This document shows, in pieces, positions 9,957-17,502 of a DNA stretch of 64,000 bases. The stretch lies in the NCBI RefSeq assembly GCF_027924605.1, contig NZ_AP027042.1, forward strand, positions 3,387,524 through 3,451,523, given 5' to 3'. The first letter of the stretch is position 1. Each line of letters starts with the position of its first letter. The notes under the pieces are model-generated. The model was given only the letters and a program-made list of their open reading frames with translations, had not been told where the DNA came from and did not search any database. Source of the stretch: Dyella sp. GSA-30 (GTDB taxonomy: Bacteria; Pseudomonadota; Gammaproteobacteria; Xanthomonadales; Rhodanobacteraceae). A program made the translations under genes and the position numbers.

Positions 9957-10628
9957 ATGCAACGTCTATTCGATGTGATTTTCTCTGGGCTTGCGCTATT
10001 GCTACTGTCGCCTCTGCTGGTCCCACTGATGATTCTGTTGCGCCTTACCGGCGAGGGAGAGATCTTCTTTGTGCAGCAAAGGGTAGGTTTGAACGGTCAG
10101 CCGTTTGGCTTGCTCAAGCTCGCTACCATGCTGAAGAACAGCCCGAACATCGGCACTGGTACGGTGACGGTGAAGGGTGACCCGCGCGTACTGCCGGTCG
10201 GTAAGTTCTTGCGCAAGACCAAGCTCAACGAGCTACCGCAGCTGATCAATATTCTCAAAGGCGACATGAGCCTTATCGGGCCGCGGCCGCAGACACAGCG
10301 TTGCTTTGATGCCTTTTCGAAAGTGGTGCAGGCGCAGATCGTAAAGGTGCGGCCAGGCTTGTCCGGGATCGGGTCGATTGTGTTCCGCGATGAGGAAAAC
10401 CTGTTGCATGGGCATGAGCAGCAAGAGCGCTATTACGACGTGGTCATCGCGCCGTATAAGGGAGCTCTTGAGGAATGGTATGTCGCTAACCAGGGTTTGC
10501 GCACCTATTTCCTGCTGATCGTGCTTACTGTCTGGGTCGTGTTGCTGCCGAAGTCGACGGTGGTGTGGAGGGTTTTCGGGAACTTGCCGTCACCGCCGCT
10601 TGAGTTGGCCGCGGCGTTCGGGATCTGA
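9957..10628 (+). CDS. PglC/WcaJ-like bacterial sugar transferase (phosphoglycosyltransferase)
   Basis: A 223-residue monotopic membrane enzyme that transfers a sugar phosphate to undecaprenyl phosphate to start the repeat unit. The N-terminal hydrophobic stretch (LFDVIFSGLALLLLSPLLVP) is the re-entrant helix. The core has FVQQRVGLNG, FGLLKLATM, GKFLRKTKLNELPQ, NILKGDMSLIGPRPQ and RPGLSGIGS. The usual catalytic Asp-Glu pair appears here as Asn-Glu (LNELPQ), see findings. There is an additional hydrophobic C-terminal segment (YFLLIVLTVWVVLL). AGGA lies eight bases before the ATG. With the dehydratase, aminotransferase and GNAT genes alongside, the likely donor is a UDP-diacetamido sugar of bacillosamine type. 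Confidence 0.85.
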   Translation: MQRLFDVIFSGLALLLLSPLLVPLMILLRLTGEGEIFFVQQRVGLNGQPFGLLKLATMLKNSPNIGTGTVTVKGDPRVLPVGKFLRKTKLNELPQLINILKGDMSLIGPRPQTQRCFDAFSKVVQAQIVKVRPGLSGIGSIVFRDEENLLHGHEQQERYYDVVIAPYKGALEEWYVANQGLRTYFLLIVLTVWVVLLPKSTVVWRVFGNLPSPPLELAAAFGI

Positions 10629-10644
10629 TGCGGTCAGGTATGCC

Positions 10645-11241
10645 ATGAGCAAGCGTGAATTCTATCGCCAGGTGGCGCAGTTACATATCGCCAATATCGA
10701 CCAGGGTTTTCTTTCGACGCTTGGTGTTGGCTTCGTGTCGTTGCTTTATCAAGTGATCGATGAAGGTGACGACAGCGTGCTGCTGACGGTAGAACGCGAC
10801 GACAGGGTGGTTGGTTTCGTGGCGGGTGGCATGGGTATGGGGTCGATCTATCGCCGTATGTTCTACCATACGCCGCGCTTGGCGTTGGCGTTGCTGCCTT
10901 CGTTGTTTTTCCCCCGGCGGATCTGGCGCATGCTCGAAATCCTGCGCTATAGCCGGGGCAGCGACCAATCGCCATCCTGGCCGCGTGCCGAACTGTTAAG
11001 TATCGCGCTCGATCCTGCGTGCCGGGGCCAGCATCTGGCCGAGACGCTCTATCGACGATTGACAGAATTCTTCGAAAGCCGCGGCAACACGGAGTTCAAG
11101 ATCGTCGTGGGCGCCGCGTTGGCACCCGCGCACAGGTTCTACCTGCGGATGGGCGCCGAGCCCGTTGCGCAGACCGAGGTGCATCAAGGTGAGCATTCGA
11201 CGATATACCGCCAGTGTCTGTCGCGGACGGTAACATCGTAA
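10645..11241 (+). CDS. GNAT-family N-acetyltransferase
   Basis: A 198-residue predicted acetyl-CoA-dependent transferase. The fold is visible as an N-terminal helix (FYRQVAQLHIANIDQGFLSTLG), a central strand ending in VGFVAGGM, ELLSIALDPACRGQHLAETLY with the acetyl-CoA loop R-G-Q-H-L-A, and IVVGAALAPAHRFYLRMGAEP near the C-terminus. The ATG at 10645 follows AGG by six bases; an in-frame GTG-side extension overlaps the previous gene and lacks family features. Placed right after the PglC-like gene, it may acetylate the 4-amino group made by the LegC-type aminotransferase, replacing the hexapeptide-repeat acetyltransferase PglD. That substrate is inference. Confidence 0.75.
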   Translation: MSKREFYRQVAQLHIANIDQGFLSTLGVGFVSLLYQVIDEGDDSVLLTVERDDRVVGFVAGGMGMGSIYRRMFYHTPRLALALLPSLFFPRRIWRMLEILRYSRGSDQSPSWPRAELLSIALDPACRGQHLAETLYRRLTEFFESRGNTEFKIVVGAALAPAHRFYLRMGAEPVAQTEVHQGEHSTIYRQCLSRTVTS

Positions 11242-11302
11242 GACTGATAAACGTTTCGGCTGGAAGTTATGCGCTTCACAGAGCCGGAAGGAGCGGAACG
11301 AC

Positions 11303-12742
11303 ATGCAGAAAGAAGTAAGCGTGCTGGATTTCCTGCCGAAGGCCGAGCATGCAGCGATCAGTGCCGGCACCAGCAAATACGATTGCACCAGCGGCATCCA
11401 GGCGGCAATCAATGCGGCGGGCAAGGTGTTCGTGCCGTCCGGAGTCTATCTCAGCAAGCAACTGAACCTGAAGTCGGACCTGGAATTCTATGGCGCGGGC
11501 CCGTCAAGCGAGATCAGAGCCTACGACGCTACGTTGGCCTGCCAGTATCTGCTCGCCACTCATGTGGGCAGCGGCGGGACCAGCAATGCCGCGGACAATA
11601 TGCGCAACGTATCGGTCCATCATCTCAAGCTCAATGGAAGGGTGGCCGAGTTCGGTTATCAGCCGTTCTACTATCTGCTTGCGGTGAATGCCACTTCGGA
11701 TATGACGGTTCAGAACGTATCGTTCTATGGTTTTCGTGGTGATGGCATGTATGTTGGTTCGGGTACGCTGCATCAGACCCAGCGCTACAACCAGCGCGTC
11801 AATGTGCATGATTGCCTGTTCGATGGTGCGGTAAAGAATAACCGCAACGGCCTGTCCGTGATCGATTGCGACGGGCTGACGGTAGCCAACTGCATCTTCC
11901 AGAATATCGGCAACGCCAAGCTTTCCGCTTCGGTTGGCGGCATTGATTTCGAACCGGACCACGATTGGAGCGTTTACCGAAATATTGCGATCCGTAATTG
12001 CACGTTCCGTAACATCGATTCGGTGAACACGGCGGGCATTACGTTTCACAACATCTATCAGACCAGTCACAACATGCATGACTGGCTGGTCAGTGACTGT
12101 CAGTTCGATCGCTGCTATTGGGGCATCGCCTGCGCCTCCAAACCGAAGACTGCGGCCGATCCTGTAGACAATCTCTCCGTCCTGAACTGCCATTTCTTGA
12201 ATGTCGTCCGCACCGGTGTGGCTATCAATGGCCTCAATGGTACGCAGATCAGCGGCTGCGTGTTCGAGCAATCTCCGCCCGGATCAGGGGCGGGGGGCGA
12301 TGCGATCCGAGTTGGTAGTACGGCGTCAGCTACTAGCGCCAACGCGATCAACGCGGTGATTACCGGCAATACCTTCAGCGGCATTCGTCCGCAACTCGGC
12401 GCCATTGGTGTCCTTGGTGTGCATGGCCTGGTGTGCGCCGGGAATATCTTCAAGGATATCTATGGCACCTGTATCGGCTTTTCCGTGGAAGAGGCCGCTG
12501 ACACCGCAGGGCACATCGGCGTCGTAGTCATTTCGGGGAACACCGTTACGCATACCGCGCACCTCTCGGGAAGTCCGGCCGCCAATACCATTTTTCTGGG
12601 CGCGGGCCAGGGCATGCGCGTAGGTAGCGGCAATTTACAGCTGGACTCGAGCAGCTTCGAGTACGACAACAAGCTCGATGTCGGTATTCGCCGTGCGGCG
12701 AACGGCACGTCGATTCAGTTCAACGGCCGCGTTGGACAGTGA
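11303..12742 (+). CDS. Right-handed beta-helix protein (pectate-lyase-3 / tailspike-like fold)
   Basis: A 479-residue protein with parallel beta-helix organisation. The N-terminus (VSVLDFLPKAEHAAISAGTSKYDCTSGIQAAINAAG then VFVPSGVYLSKQLNL) is the Pectate_lyase_3 entry region shared by polysaccharide lyases, GH28-like enzymes and phage tailspikes. From about residue 95 it shows repeated short strand-turn units rich in N, C and I (VSHHLKLNG, VQNVSFYGF, VHDCLF, VANCIFQNIG, IRNCTFRN). No signal peptide is visible. AAGGAG lies nine bases before the ATG. As the last gene of the run it could be a polysaccharide-modifying lyase, epimerase or hydrolase. Catalytic residues are not evident, so the reaction is left open. 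Confidence 0.72.
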   Translation: MQKEVSVLDFLPKAEHAAISAGTSKYDCTSGIQAAINAAGKVFVPSGVYLSKQLNLKSDLEFYGAGPSSEIRAYDATLACQYLLATHVGSGGTSNAADNMRNVSVHHLKLNGRVAEFGYQPFYYLLAVNATSDMTVQNVSFYGFRGDGMYVGSGTLHQTQRYNQRVNVHDCLFDGAVKNNRNGLSVIDCDGLTVANCIFQNIGNAKLSASVGGIDFEPDHDWSVYRNIAIRNCTFRNIDSVNTAGITFHNIYQTSHNMHDWLVSDCQFDRCYWGIACASKPKTAADPVDNLSVLNCHFLNVVRTGVAINGLNGTQISGCVFEQSPPGSGAGGDAIRVGSTASATSANAINAVITGNTFSGIRPQLGAIGVLGVHGLVCAGNIFKDIYGTCIGFSVEEAADTAGHIGVVVISGNTVTHTAHLSGSPAANTIFLGAGQGMRVGSGNLQLDSSSFEYDNKLDVGIRRAANGTSIQFNGRVGQ

Positions 12743-12757
12743 GCCGGTACGATGCTC

Positions 12758-13507
12758 TCAGGCTCTGCCGCTCAGAACGTAAACAGCCAGACCGATATAT
12801 TCGTGCAGGATATGGTGGTTGAGCCAGAGTACGGCGCGTTGCGGCCACCATTTATCGGTTGCGAGGAGCGGTTTGGCGGCGGGGCTTGTCCGCGCTGATG
12901 CGGGTATCACCTCGAGGCCTTGCTTTCTGAAACTCGCTATCGCTCTTGGCATATGCATCGGCGAGGTCACCAGCAAAATTCGCCGCAGTTTCTCATCGGC
13001 CAGCATATGCGAAGAATACAGGGCATTCTCGTAGGTATTGCTGCTACGACCTTCAATGCGCAGTGCGGACGGTGGCACTCCCTGTTGTTCGAGCATCGCA
13101 GCCATCCGCTGTGCGCCGCCCGACCCGCCAGAGAGCAGAATGATCGGGGCCTTGCCTGCCTTGTAGAGCAAATAGCCAAAGCCGACGCGAGTTGTTGCCA
13201 TCGGGCCTTCTTCGTCGCTCCAATCCTGTTGCTCGCTGAGTGGACTGTCCCCGCCGATGACAACGATCGCATCTACTTTGGGATAGGTCGCTGCGTCGCG
13301 TGGAGGGTATTGACGCTCCAGGCTGCCAGTTAGCCATGTTGTGGAAACTGGCGTAGCGCAAGCAACAAGCCATAAAAGTCCCGCCGCCAAAAAGGCGATT
13401 CCTGTCTTATGCCGTCGATTTATCCAGAGCAATAGACCAATGATGGCGAGCAATAGTGTCTGCGAAGTGGGATAGCACAGATCATAAAAATACGAAGAGG
13501 TATCCAT
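12758..13507 (-). CDS. YdcF/ElyC/SanA family membrane protein (DUF218)
   Basis: A 249-residue protein with two N-terminal membrane segments (TLLLAIIGLLLWI and AFLAAGLLWLVACA) and a DUF218 domain from about residue 75: DAIVVIGGDSP, then IILLSGGSGGAQRMA, a E-G-R-S-S-N-T-Y-E-N-A motif and ILLVTSPMHMPRA. E. coli ElyC and SanA of this family affect envelope polysaccharide and lipid-carrier metabolism, with no proven reaction. The gene converges on the beta-helix gene, 15 bp away. Position beside a WecA-like gene on the same strand suggests a shared role in undecaprenyl-linked glycan metabolism, which is inference. Confidence 0.82.
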   Translation of the reverse strand: MDTSSYFYDLCYPTSQTLLLAIIGLLLWINRRHKTGIAFLAAGLLWLVACATPVSTTWLTGSLERQYPPRDAATYPKVDAIVVIGGDSPLSEQQDWSDEEGPMATTRVGFGYLLYKAGKAPIILLSGGSGGAQRMAAMLEQQGVPPSALRIEGRSSNTYENALYSSHMLADEKLRRILLVTSPMHMPRAIASFRKQGLEVIPASARTSPAAKPLLATDKWWPQRAVLWLNHHILHEYIGLAVYVLSGRA

Positions 13508-13619
13508 GCTACGGCGATTTCGCTGGTTGCTCTGGCATATTCACAGAGCCAGTTTTAATATGAATATTAATTATATAGACTGCGCGGAAACACGGGTTTC
13601 TATATGTGAAACGTGAATT
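13508..13619. other. AT-rich intergenic spacer
   Basis: A 112-bp stretch between two minus-strand genes, much richer in A/T than its surroundings, with TTTTAATATGAATATTAA near 13553. It could hold a promoter for the ydcF-like gene, but no good sigma-70 pair stands out. Confidence 0.3.
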
Positions 13620-14690
13620 TCAGTTAGCCCTGCGTACAGCGGCTAGCGAAGCGCGATCAGTTTGCATATTCCAGATACGAGCCATGGTGATGGTATAGAC
13701 CACCGTCATGCCGCCAAACACGATGAAATTGGCACCAGGGCCTAAGCGGTGCATGAGATGGCCTAGAAGAATAAGGCCGCCCGAAAGGACTAACAAAGCC
13801 ACCAGGGTGCTGCGTGGTCCGAGGCCTGCACGCATCAGAATATGATGAATATGGCCTCGGTCAGGCTTGAATGGGGACTTGCCCTCGCGCATACGTCGAT
13901 ACATGACCGCAAAGGTATCGAAGACGGGCAGTGCCACGCACCACAACACATCACTGGATGACAGGGTTGGCTGCGAGCCCTGGCTCAGTTCGATCAAGGT
14001 CCAGGCCAGGAGATAGCCCAGTACCATGCTGCCGGCATCGCCCATGAAGATCTTGCGCCCAAACATGCCGAGGTTCGCGAGCATGAACGGCAATATGGCG
14101 ACGGCCAGCAGGGTCACGATCGTCACGACGCCCTGCGGCTTGGCGTGGTCGCCGACCTGGCTGTTGAACAGAAGGATGCTGCCGATGCTCATCAGGCCGA
14201 GTCCGCCGGCCAGGCCATCGATGCCATCCATCATGTTGAAGGCGTTCAGCAGGCCAATCACCGCAATCACGGTCAACGGGATGCCCAGCCAGCCCAATTC
14301 CAGTTCGATGCCAAGGACATGTCCCAGTCGGTGCACATAGATACCGGTGGTGGCGATCATGGTCAGTATCGCCGCCGCCTGTACGACCAGGCGCGAGCGT
14401 ACGCTCAGATCGTTCCGGTCATCCAGCGCGCCCAGAAACACCATGACGGCCGCTGTGCCGAGCAACATCCAGGAGAAGTGCCCGAAATGCCCATAGCAGA
14501 TGGCGCCAACTGACAGGCCGAGGAAGATCGAAAGGCCGCCGATCAACGGAACGCTTCCGATGTGCTGCTTGCGACCGCTGGGGCGATCGATCAAGCCCAA
14601 CTGCTCGGCAAATTTACGAAGTGCCGCTATCGCGAGGACCGTGATGAACAAAGTCACGGTGCAGATAGGGATCATGCTTGCATCTAACAT
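13620..14690 (-). CDS. WecA/MraY-family undecaprenyl-phosphate N-acetylhexosamine-1-phosphate transferase
   Basis: A 356-residue polytopic enzyme with about eleven hydrophobic segments that transfers GlcNAc-1-phosphate (or a relative) to undecaprenyl phosphate, starting O-antigen, capsule or EPS units. Diagnostic motifs are LGALDDRNDLS with the Mg-binding Asp pair near residues 90-91, NAFNMMDGIDGLAGG near 149-163, IFMGDAGSMVLG near 213-224, and RGHIHHIL in the last large cytoplasmic loop, the HIHH pattern marking WecA-type rather than MraY enzymes. It lies upstream of the ydcF-like gene on the same strand. It is the second initiating transferase of the window, beside the PglC-like enzyme at 9957. 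Exact donor is unknown. Confidence 0.87.
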   Translation of the reverse strand: MLDASMIPICTVTLFITVLAIAALRKFAEQLGLIDRPSGRKQHIGSVPLIGGLSIFLGLSVGAICYGHFGHFSWMLLGTAAVMVFLGALDDRNDLSVRSRLVVQAAAILTMIATTGIYVHRLGHVLGIELELGWLGIPLTVIAVIGLLNAFNMMDGIDGLAGGLGLMSIGSILLFNSQVGDHAKPQGVVTIVTLLAVAILPFMLANLGMFGRKIFMGDAGSMVLGYLLAWTLIELSQGSQPTLSSSDVLWCVALPVFDTFAVMYRRMREGKSPFKPDRGHIHHILMRAGLGPRSTLVALLVLSGGLILLGHLMHRLGPGANFIVFGGMTVVYTITMARIWNMQTDRASLAAVRRAN

Positions 14691-15217
14691 TGGGTAGACC
14701 AGATTGCTTAGTTACCCCCTGATTTGGCAACAAGCGAGTCATAAATTTCTGGTTTACGAAATGAAATTATGAAGGTGACATGACATCACATGCATGTTGT
14801 GTATATCTGGCGAGGCGGTATACGCCTTCAATTTTTCTAGTGTGCCGAACGATACTACAAGTGTCTGCTGATAAAGTCACACTATGGGCATCGCTGCGAT
14901 ATCGAGTGATGAGATGCTCGCGCAACTGTTCAACGATGAGCCTGTTTTCACATGTTTAGCGAAGCCAAATTTTGCATCACTGATGAACTTTGTCGTTTGC
15001 GAAAATTCAATGAACAAGCAATGAAGATTCCGTCTATGCTGAACAAGAAACGATGATGGTTACTGTTGAATTTAAGAATCTTAATGACGGTTCAGTTGCG
15101 TGATGATCTGGCGCACATAAACACGCATCTATTCGATCAGAGTGTGTGCATCGCAGTCTTGGTCTGCTAGGCTGCAGTGGATTCGATTTTCCTGAATGCA
15201 GATATCGAGGAAAGACC
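14691..15217. other. Long AT-rich regulatory region before the polysaccharide secretion operon
   Basis: About 530 bp without a credible gene, clearly richer in A/T than the coding DNA. It separates a minus-strand WecA-like gene from the plus-strand YjbE-like gene and so must hold divergent promoters. I see a small inverted repeat TTAAGA-A-TCTTAA at 15072-15084 and several A/T runs, but no confident sigma-70 or sigma-54 promoter. A leader RNA is possible but not supported by a recognisable structure. Confidence 0.4.
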
Positions 15218-15526
15218 ATGAAGATTCTTGTGATAGGAGCTTTCTCGCTAGCTTTGGTTGGGCAGGCATTCGCACAGGCTGCCGCACCAAGTCCTTCACA
15301 GGCACCAGCCGGTCAAGCTCCGGCATCGCCAGCGAATCAAGCACCGGTGCAACCAGCACTGGCCACGCCGGCTCAAGCGAGTGCCGCAGCGCACGGTAGT
15401 TTGAGGAAGCCGGCAGTCGGGCCCGGTGCGGCGGCAGCAGCTGTTGCGGCAGGTACCGCAGGTACGGGAACCGGCACAGGTACGGGAACCGGTACCGGAA
15501 CTAGTGGAACCACAGGCACGCACTAG
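15218..15526 (+). CDS. YjbE/GfcA-like small exported Ala/Pro/Gly-Thr-rich protein
   Basis: A 102-residue protein with a clear signal peptide (MKILVIGAFSLALVGQAFA, cleavage before QAA). The mature part is low complexity: an Ala/Pro/Gln stretch, an Ala-rich stretch and a C-terminal run of alternating G and T. E. coli YjbE and GfcA, first genes of the yjbEFGH and gfc operons, are likewise short exported proteins with Ser/Thr/Gly-rich tails, and the genes that follow here encode the other members of that system. GAGGAAAG lies just before the ATG at 15218; an in-frame upstream ATG at 15146 would bury the signal peptide and is unlikely. The molecular role of this family is unknown. Confidence 0.72.
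   Translation: MKILVIGAFSLALVGQAFAQAAAPSPSQAPAGQAPASPANQAPVQPALATPAQASAAAHGSLRKPAVGPGAAAAAVAAGTAGTGTGTGTGTGTGTSGTTGTH
15461..15492. repeat. Short tandem DNA repeat in the Gly-Thr tail
   Basis: GGTACGGGAACCGG occurs at 15461-15474 and again at 15479-15492, an 18-bp period inside the YjbE-like gene. It encodes part of the alternating Gly-Thr tail and could change copy number by slippage without shifting the frame. Confidence 0.6.
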
Positions 15527-15692
15527 TTGAAGTTTTTTTTGCGTAGACCCTGTCGTCTGAAGGGTCTTTGCGCATGGCCGGCAGTCGTGCGCGGCTTGGA
15601 TACAACAATCGATCACCATTGGTAGGGGCCTGGGTGGAAGATCACGTCGCTGCTGCGGCAGCGGCTGTGTTGGTTAAGTAAAGGTTCCTCAC

Positions 15693-16808
15693 GTGAAGAA
15701 AAATCTGCGGGCTTTGGCCGTCGCAATCACCGCATTGGCCCTGCATGCCTGCGTTCTGGCGCCCGGCCAACACATGAGTACGGTCGGGCTTACGCGTCAG
15801 GGCTCGGTGGAAGCGGCTCGCTATCAGTTGGTTCCTATCACACCCAAGCTGCTTGCCATGGACAAGGCGACGGCGGTATCCGCTGCGATTCCGCCAGAGC
15901 TGCTTGCGTTTCAGCCTGGGAGCTATCGTATCGGCGCGGGCGATTCGCTCTACATCACGGTATGGGAGCATCCGGAGCTGACCTCGCCGGCTGGGCCGCA
16001 ACAGCAGCCAAGTGCGAATGGCCGTCTCGTGCGCACCGATGGCACCTTGTTCTATCCCTATGTGGGCCTGCTCAAAGCAGAGGGCATGACCATCGAGGAA
16101 CTGCGTGCCGCGATCACCGAGAAGTTGGCCAAGTATGTAGAAAAGCCGCAGGTCGATCTCAGTGTGATCAGTTATGGCAGTCAGCGCATCACGCTGCGCG
16201 GCGCATTCATGAAGACCGAGCCGCAGCCGATCACGGTAACGCCCTTGTCGTTGTCGCAGGCCATCGGTCTGGCACAGGTCAATACGGATCAGGCCGACCT
16301 TTCTGGGCTGGTGTTGACGCGCGACGGTCACGAGTATCACCTGGATATGGACACACTCAGTCGCGAGCCGCATGGGCTCGACAGTGTCTGGCTCAAGGCT
16401 GGCGATCAGATTTTCCTGCCTTATAACGATCGCAAGGAAGTTTATGTCGTGGGTGAGGTCGTTCGTCCGATGGCGATTCCTTTCAAGACTGCCGATCTGA
16501 CATTGAGCCAGGCTCTTGGTCGCGCGGGCGGCCTCAACGAAGTCACATCCAAGGGCAACGCGGTCTACGTGATCCGCGGTGTCGAGGATATGGAAAAATC
16601 GCCGGCCATGATCTACCAGCTGCGCGCCGAATCGCCGACGGCGTTTGCCTTGGCGTCACAATTTTCGGTGCGCCCCGGTGACGTTGTGTTCGTAGGTCCG
16701 GCCGACATCACGCGTTGGAACCGCTTCCTGCAGCAGTTGCTGCCGTTGTCGGGAGTGATCAGCAACTTGTCCACCGCCAAGACCAATTTCCTGGATACCA
16801 CTAATTGA
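15693..16808 (+). CDS. Wza/GfcE-like polysaccharide export outer-membrane lipoprotein
   Basis: A 371-residue lipoprotein predicted to form the outer-membrane export channel. The N-terminal signal ends in a lipobox (ALALHAC, lipidated Cys near residue 20). The Poly_export domain begins around residue 72 with YRIGAGDSLYITVWEHPEL, followed by LFYPYVGLLKAEGMTIEELR, and two SLBB-type beta-grasp repeats follow (about 165-235 and 250-330), the second opening with EVYVVGEVVRPMAIPF. The start is GTG at 15693 with AAGG eight bases upstream. It lies between the YjbE-like gene and the YjbF-like gene, an order like the E. coli gfc group-4 capsule operon in content. Confidence 0.88.
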   Translation: MKKNLRALAVAITALALHACVLAPGQHMSTVGLTRQGSVEAARYQLVPITPKLLAMDKATAVSAAIPPELLAFQPGSYRIGAGDSLYITVWEHPELTSPAGPQQQPSANGRLVRTDGTLFYPYVGLLKAEGMTIEELRAAITEKLAKYVEKPQVDLSVISYGSQRITLRGAFMKTEPQPITVTPLSLSQAIGLAQVNTDQADLSGLVLTRDGHEYHLDMDTLSREPHGLDSVWLKAGDQIFLPYNDRKEVYVVGEVVRPMAIPFKTADLTLSQALGRAGGLNEVTSKGNAVYVIRGVEDMEKSPAMIYQLRAESPTAFALASQFSVRPGDVVFVGPADITRWNRFLQQLLPLSGVISNLSTAKTNFLDTTN

Positions 16809-16827
16809 TGCGTGCTGTGGGTGGGTT

Positions 16828-17502
16828 GTGAACAAACCTTCGCCATCCCTGTGCATTCGACTGAGCCTGTTCATGGCGATCGTGTTGTCGGGTGGCTGCA
16901 CGACGGTTTCGATGGGCAGTGTCGACGCGTTGAAGCAAGCGGTCGATCGTCGCGCCGACGTTCATCCGACCGCGGCATCGGTCGCCGCGCAGCCTTATTT
17001 CCAGTTGCAGGTATCGAGTCATGATGGCGAGGCCGTCATGGTGCTCGCCAGCGTGCAGGGTGCAAGACTCGGTTGGTACGGTGCGAACGGGCAGGCGGTT
17101 TTTTTGAGCCACGGATTGCTGGTAAAGACCCTTGGGCTGACCCAGAACCTGGATGCCGTGTTGTTGCCGCAGGTGGATCCCTTCGCTGCCGGCCTGCAGC
17201 ATCTGCAGCAGCCGATAAGCTACACACGTGTGATGGATTGGTCGCCGGGGTACCGCTATGGCGTGCAGGCGCAGGCGCGGCTGTCTCCCAAGGCGATGGA
17301 GAATGTCGAGATTCTCGGTACGGTGCATCACTTGCGCCGCATAGATGAGCGAGTGCGATCGGCGGAAGCGGGCTTTGATGTAGTGAATCATTACTGGGTT
17401 GATCCGGCCGACGGATTCATCTGGAAAAGCCGCCAGTACGCAGCGCCCGGCCTATCGCTCGAGCTGATTCAGTTGCGGCCATATCGAGAAACTGCGCCAT
17501 GA
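16828..17502 (+). CDS. YjbF/GfcB-like outer-membrane lipoprotein
   Basis: A 224-residue predicted lipoprotein with signal MNKPSPSLCIRLSLFMAIVL and lipobox LSGGC (Cys near residue 24). Family features are VMVLASVQGARLGWYGANGQAVFLSHGLLVKTLGL in the centre and a C-terminal HYWVDPADGFIWKSRQYAAPG with the conserved F-I-W-K-S-R-Q pattern of YjbF proteins. The GTG start at 16828 is 19 nt after the export gene, and its stop overlaps the ATG of the next gene. It belongs to the YjbEFGH/GfcABCD secretion system, whose members are needed for group-4 capsule or related exopolysaccharide in enterobacteria; the exact job is unknown. Confidence 0.82.
   Translation: MNKPSPSLCIRLSLFMAIVLSGGCTTVSMGSVDALKQAVDRRADVHPTAASVAAQPYFQLQVSSHDGEAVMVLASVQGARLGWYGANGQAVFLSHGLLVKTLGLTQNLDAVLLPQVDPFAAGLQHLQQPISYTRVMDWSPGYRYGVQAQARLSPKAMENVEILGTVHHLRRIDERVRSAEAGFDVVNHYWVDPADGFIWKSRQYAAPGLSLELIQLRPYRETAP

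Noticed and set aside
14880-15080. Possible small genes in the A/T-rich region before the YjbE-like gene
   Set aside because: Short frames there lack ribosome sites, hydrophobic or conserved segments and match no family I know.
15532-15573. T-run followed by a GCG-AGACCC / GGGTCT-CGC hairpin after the YjbE-like gene
   Set aside because: The T-run precedes rather than follows the stem on the plus strand, and the downstream export genes belong to the same system, so it is not a convincing terminator.
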